Shown: positions 59,348-64,000 of the stretch, one piece after another
Layout: each line of letters begins with the position of its first letter
How positions within the stretch are numbered: the first letter of the stretch is position 1
DNA from: Ctena decussata
Taxonomy: Eukaryota; Mollusca; Bivalvia; Lucinida; Lucinidae
Length of the DNA: 64,000 bases
Direction: 5' to 3'
Assembly: GCA_963989385.1 (NCBI GenBank)
Contig: OZ022498.1
Location: 9,245,501 to 9,309,500, forward strand
Position numbers and translations under genes: made by a program
The notes under the pieces: generated by a model
The model's input: only the letters and a program-made list of their open reading frames with translations
What the model was told of the DNA's origin: nothing
Databases searched by the model: none

Positions 59348-60276
59348 TTAATTTTAACTGTTGTCACCAATGCTCGCTTAATGGCACAGTTTTATACTTT
59401 CTTCTGTGTGCAGACTGGCTTTCTGTCTTTACACAGAAGAAAGTATTAAAACTATGCCATTAAACTGTCAAATTTTGCACCAATTTATAGATCTGATTCT
59501 AGGATACCATTTTCATCTGATATCAATTTTAAACTAATTGGTAATTAGGCAGTCCATTTGATTTAATAAATATCTGGTTGTCTTACAAATTACAACCATC
59601 CATCTTGTTTAAAATCATTTTGGCAATGATAGGCTTCAATTTTTTTTTATTCTTAAGCTGCCAAAATTACAGACTCATCAAAAGGAAAGAGTCTGCTTGT
59701 GCAATGACTTAAGACTCAGATATTTTTGCAGGGCATATGTGTGCATTCTGGTTAGAGTATTCCTGTCTATGAGCCTCAAGAATTCTAGAGAAAAACTAAA
59801 TTCCTGATAGCAGTCAAAAATAATACATGTGTAGGCCGATCCAGCATAATTTCAGAACAGTTACTGTTCTTATTTCTCACTTCTGAAATTCTGTTGAAAG
59901 TACTGGTTCTTGCTGCCATGGACAAATCAGCACTGGCAGACTCTAATCAGGTGAGTCTAATTAAGCTGTGGCATGTGTAGCTTTCATACAGAAGGACAGA
60001 CATTATAGAGCTTTACTGCTCATTAAAATAAAACTACAAAGGTATACTGACCAAAGAACAATACTACCTCTCCAGGACACGGACAGACTCAGTGCCAAAA
60101 GGTGCGAGTTATGCAACCCACTGCATTCTGGGTATTTTTTGTCATCTGCTGAAATGGTTGTCTGCATCAAAAAATCAAGAATATTTTGACAATATTGGAC
60201 TCTAACTAACTCTTGTAGAAATAATGTGTAGTGCACCAGTCATTTCACACTAGGGGATAGCGGGGGGATAGCAGGG

Positions 60277-61941
60277 CTTAAAGGGAAATCGCCTCAATGT
60301 TCGTGTGCATACATTTTACGCAGCGTCATTGTTTCCTGCTATGGTTATCATGACATCGTTTGCCGTAACGCTAAAACGTTTACGTCACTTTCGAAGACAA
60401 CATGGGCTCTTTGTTGAAACAAACGTATAAGTTTTTTGCGACAGAAAAATTGGTAAATATATAAAACTGGACAAAAAAAAAAAAAACACGACTAAAATAG
60501 AGCTGAAAAATTTTATACGGAAAAGAGAGCGCCAATTTTTTTTTGGCAGGTAGTGTGTAAATTTTTAAGAATTATTTGTAAGGTAAAGAGAGGCTGTGAA
60601 AAATGCAAGCGCATTTTGAATCTCGTAATTACTTAATGCAAGTATAAATACAAATAAGGACTTGAGTCATGAAATACCCATGCAAACAGTGAAAGCCGAG
60701 ATCAGACTGAGCAAATGCGCAGGCTGATCTAAGCTTTTATTGTTAGCTCATGTCGTTATGGTAATTATGTTTTGTCTGTTTCTTTTCTTTTTGAATAGTT
60801 GCTTCTAAGATTTAACGCAAGTGACATAAGACGATCAGCCATATCATATTGTTCTCGTAAGATACAAATTTTACAACGGCTAGGCGGCGACACTCTTATT
60901 TTTCACTAATCGCCCTAGACCCCTAGACTTTCCACAGGATTCATAGATTGTCGATGCGAACAGGGAAAAACTATCAAAATGCAAATCCTCCGAAATTGGT
61001 CTCAGCATTAAATGATAAATTGAAATCATGCTTTGCCGATGTTTCTGTGAAAATACATGTCGGGCAGTGGCCAGGTCCAAGCACATAAACTTGTTCATCA
61101 GATATAAATGTGATATAATCTAGACCAAGAGAAAAGTTCGAAATTCTATGAGAAATAACAATGAGCATGCTGCCTAGTTTCAGTCCTTGCCAAGTTGGAA
61201 TTTCTCTCATTAATTGTTGTCTGTATACGAGAAAATTTTGAAGGCGACATTTCATATAGACTATATGTTCAGGACATAAGAGCATTGCTGAAATTGAATA
61301 GGGAATTATATTGCATTGCTATAAAAAAAAAAGCATCGAAAGGTAAGAGCGCTATCCATATGGCCGTTAATGGCGCGAAATAGAAAGCGACGTCAACGCA
61401 AAAAAACATTGACGTCAAGGCGCTTTTATGAAAACCGCGCCAATTAAAAGTGGTTTTCCTTCCATAACTCGAATATTTGGCCGATGACCTATATTTTTTA
61501 TTAGCTTATTTGCACGGGGTTGATCAATCCTGTACCATATCAAAAATATATAAAAATTTCAATGGTGGAACTTTTTTTATGAAAGGAATTCCACGTTTTT
61601 TCCAATACCGGAAAACGGCGGGAAATAAAAAATTGTAAATAACGTATATAATGAGGCAAACGACGATGGGAATTTTGATGTTCAAACAAAGAGACAAGAA
61701 AGAAGAGTTCATGAATCTTTATTTCGAAACGATCGGTCATCTATTATCTCGTATAAAGTCTTCGAAATAGACATAGCCATGTTTCACACAGGCACATAGA
61801 TGGCGCTGCATTATCTCAAAAAGTAGTATGGTGACCCCATTTTTTTATTTCCATTTTTCACTCAGTATATAATATTCTACCACTATGTGAAGTTTCAACA
61901 AAATCTCAATGGCAGATTTTATAGGGTGATTTCCCTTTAAG
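60277..61941. mobile_element. 1.66-kb element with TTAAAGGGAAATC ends, innermost of the nest
   Basis: CTTAAAGGGAAATCGCC and GGTGATTTCCCTTTAAG form inverted ends (one mismatch in 17); the outermost TTAA could be a target duplication, with AGGGAAATC ends. The interior contains short minus-strand frames of up to about 100 codons that I cannot identify, and more CpG than its surroundings (for example AAAGCGACGTCAACGC near 61384). Either a non-autonomous transposon or a decayed one. Confidence 0.65.
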
Positions 61942-62380
61942 TACAGTGCTTTTACCTAAGAGGTGTCCCGGCAGTGCCGTGGATACGCCGGGCTTTTGAT
62001 TCCCACCAAAACATCCGGAAACATAGTGGAGTGTTAACAAAATCAACCGCTTCACATTGTCAGAATTATATTGATTTTTAAACTTATATCTTTACACTTG
62101 CCACTGACTTCCCATAGATGAACCCTTTAGAGCAACTAGCTTCATACACTGGTGAAGGACAGTTGATCATGTGACGTTGTCGTCAAGCGACGTCCTATGT
62201 AAACAAACGTCTTGATCCATGGTTCTTGTAACGTTCGATTGACGCCACGTCAGGGCGACGGCTGTTTAACATTATGGCCGAACACATCGTTACTAACTTT
62301 TCTTCGACCCTTATTTTGCCCATTCCATGCCAAATTACCATGAAAACGGCACAGATAGGTTCACAAATAACGTGTAAATA

Positions 62381-62537
62381 TAAGAATAAAAATTTGATTT
62401 TTCAGCTTTCATGGTGTGAAAAAGCCAGTGGTCGTCGCTAAAATTCTACGAGAAGCGCTTTGCGCTTCATGGAATTTTAGCTCCACCCACTGGCTTCATC
62501 ACACGATGAACGCTGAAAAATCAAATTTTAATTCTTA
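62381..62537. repeat. Strong hairpin with GAAGCGCTTTGCGCTTC loop
   Basis: Arms TAAGAATAAAAATTTGATTT and AAATCAAATTTTAATTCTTA pair, continuing through CCAGTGG / CCACTGG-like and CTAAAATTC / GAATTTTAG to the GAAGCGC-TTT-GCGCTTC tip. It lies within the TGCACCAGTC element, outside the innermost insertion. Confidence 0.75.
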
Positions 62538-64000
62538 AATGATCCCCTGGGGACGGAGACCTTTACCAGGAATTTGACATAAAAAATGTCCCCACAGTGC
62601 AGGGCATATACCAGGGCTTTGCAGAGTGGAACGTCAATATCCCCGCTATTCCCCGGCCCCATGGGGGCCGTGGTTGCAAATGACTGGTGCATAGGCAGCA
62701 AACAGTTTGGATCTCAGATCAGGCCCCACGTTTGTGGGGCCTGATCTGGATCCAAACTGTTTGCCCAGATACTCCTAAATGTATCCCGAATGGAATGGGT
62801 TAAGCATCTGGACAGCATCATTACTGGGATTGGACAAAAAAAATACACCTGACTCACTCAAAGGTCTCTTTCACTTAAGATAGATCAGCTTTTTGTACAT
62901 TCAACTTCATACTCCAGTTTGTCTTCATAAATAAACGAGACATGACAATGTCCGAACTGTTATTACATATCCATTAGATTTTACTAACCATTTTTACCTC
63001 AAATATTGCATGAGTCTGGGAAATAACGTAGACCCAAATCAGAGTTTATGATCTGGGTCTGCAGATCAGGGACTGCATTAGCAGAGTTTGAAGAAAGGAT
63101 AAATAGACTTGCCAAAATGTGAAGGCAGAAGAGTCTACAAAAGGAAACAACCTGGTGTTAAGATACAGAGGACAAATACGGCAAAATAAATGCATCAATA
63201 TTTATTGGTAATAAAGACATGACAAAATGGCCACAAAATACATATATCAAGAAAAGTCCATTTATTCCTGAAGATAAATAATCCAATGAAGTTTATTGAC
63301 ATTAAAAGGCAAAAAAAACCAACAGGCTACATAAAAAGAAATAATTGTGTCAGGAAAATAACTTAAATATTCCCTCACTATTGCTCAAAATGATATCTTA
63401 CACTGAGTGCTGACAGTTTATGCTACAGTTTCTCTGAGATATGATACCCCGTGTTACCCTGAGCAGGGCCCAACCAAGAGGAAAATTTTCAAGAGAACCA
63501 TTCTCCTTTAATTTGAACTTTCTGCCTGTTTTTGAGCCAAGGGATATACTTCAATTCAAAGACTGCATAGAAAAATCTGAAAGCCAAGTCAAATCCCTCC
63601 TTACAGTCTGAGGAACTTCCCCTCCTTTCAATACCTAGCTATAGGTTTTGTTTAAAAAGAAACACCTCTTGCCCCTACCCCTATATATTATACAGATGTT
63701 CCGAACAGTTGATGACAAAAAATTGGCATGTTTCATCAGACTGGTTATTCTTAATTACTAAGTGTACTAACATTGCCCTTTCGTTCACAAACCTTGGAAT
63801 CATACTTGCTCATCACATCTTGACTGCTGGCCAAATTATTACACACAAGAACTTTTCTTTTGTTTCTTTTATTGTCTTTCTGTCATACCTTATCTTGTAA
63901 GATCTTGAACAGCTCATAATAACATACATTATAATACTCTTAGAACAGATTGCTTTTTTGTTTCCTGTGTTTTTATACCACTACTTCTGAAGTACTCTGC

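Larger units (their letters stand above)
60232..62691. mobile_element. DNA transposon-like element with TGCACCAGTCATTT ends
   Basis: Perfect 14-bp inverted repeats, TGCACCAGTCATTT at 60232-60245 and AAATGACTGGTGCA at 62678-62691, flanked by TAG on each side (60229-60231 and 62692-62694). Removing it and one TAG restores the MITE around it. A 3-bp duplication occurs in CACTA and Harbinger transposons, but the ends are too short to assign a family. No recognisable transposase; most of its length is a further insertion (60277-61941). Confidence 0.85.
60115..62802. mobile_element. piggyBac-like MITE (family 1) split by a 2.46-kb insertion
   Basis: The left half (AACCCACTGCATTCTGGG to ATAATGTG) and right half (GCAGCAAACAGTTTGGATC to ATGGAATGGGTTAA) together make the same element as 38583-38761. 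The right flank keeps TTAA; the left has drifted to GCAA. The break is occupied by the element at 60232-62691. Confidence 0.85.
31873..64000. other. Upstream region: gaps without recognised features
   Basis: Upstream (in gene orientation) of the first recognised DDR-like exon I found no signal peptide exon, CpG island or promoter that I would defend. Stretches 37473-38578, 44863-45396, 46021-46950, 47241-48313, 51547-52104, 52352-53089, 54896-55317, 55384-56422, 56994-57811, 59348-60114 and 62803-64000 show AT-rich sequence with short repeat scraps only. The 62803-64000 stretch holds one weak hairpin at 63028-63070. Confidence 0.5.

Noticed and set aside
60974..61285. 103-codon minus-strand frame as a transposase remnant
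   Set aside because: No motif of a known transposase could be recognised; kept only as an unidentified frame within the element at 60277-61941.

Overview
The window looks like animal nuclear DNA, most likely from a bivalve mollusc (clam-like). It is AT-rich, and its only host coding sequence is a few short exons with GT/AG splice sites. The rest is dense in tRNA-derived SINEs, foldback MITEs, a truncated LINE, and elements with tandem cores, GACGG microsatellites and 3' hairpins, of the kind described in bivalves as pearl or Helentron-like (HINE). The species is not determined. No bacterial operon, CRISPR array, rRNA gene or standalone tRNA gene was seen.

The one host gene I can support lies on the minus strand. 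Four consecutive coding exons at 31872-31767, 14979-14838, 7265-7176 and 110-1 (running off the left edge) join in frame (junction phases 2, 0, 0). Together they encode most of a discoidin (F5/8 type C) domain closely resembling that of the collagen-binding discoidin domain receptor tyrosine kinases (DDR1/DDR2). The signal peptide exon, the end of the domain, the membrane segment and the kinase lie outside the window or were not recognised. The three introns seen are about 16.8, 7.6 and 7.1 kb. The 32 kb to the right of the first recognised exon holds no other convincing exon and is either a further intron or upstream sequence.

Everything else is mobile or repetitive DNA sitting in those introns or upstream. 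Main landmarks: foldback MITEs throughout; a large pearl/HINE-like element with about 440-bp repeats (18.5-20.5 kb); minisatellites at 23.4-24.4, 26.6, 29.1-30.1 and 39.7-40.7 kb; a 5'-truncated LINE with the C-terminal part of its reverse transcriptase (33.5-34.8 kb) and three short copies of its 3' end; two nested pearl/HINE-like elements (40.9-42.9 kb) and two further ones (43.5-44.9 and 48.9-50.5 kb); and a three-level nested insertion (60.1-62.8 kb). A palindromic core with AAACAGTGTAGA-type arms recurs at about 18 sites. I found no sign of a new enzymatic or defence system. The most interesting material is the nested insertion history, the palindromic elements (one shaped like an exon on both strands) and the altered residues in the discoidin domain.
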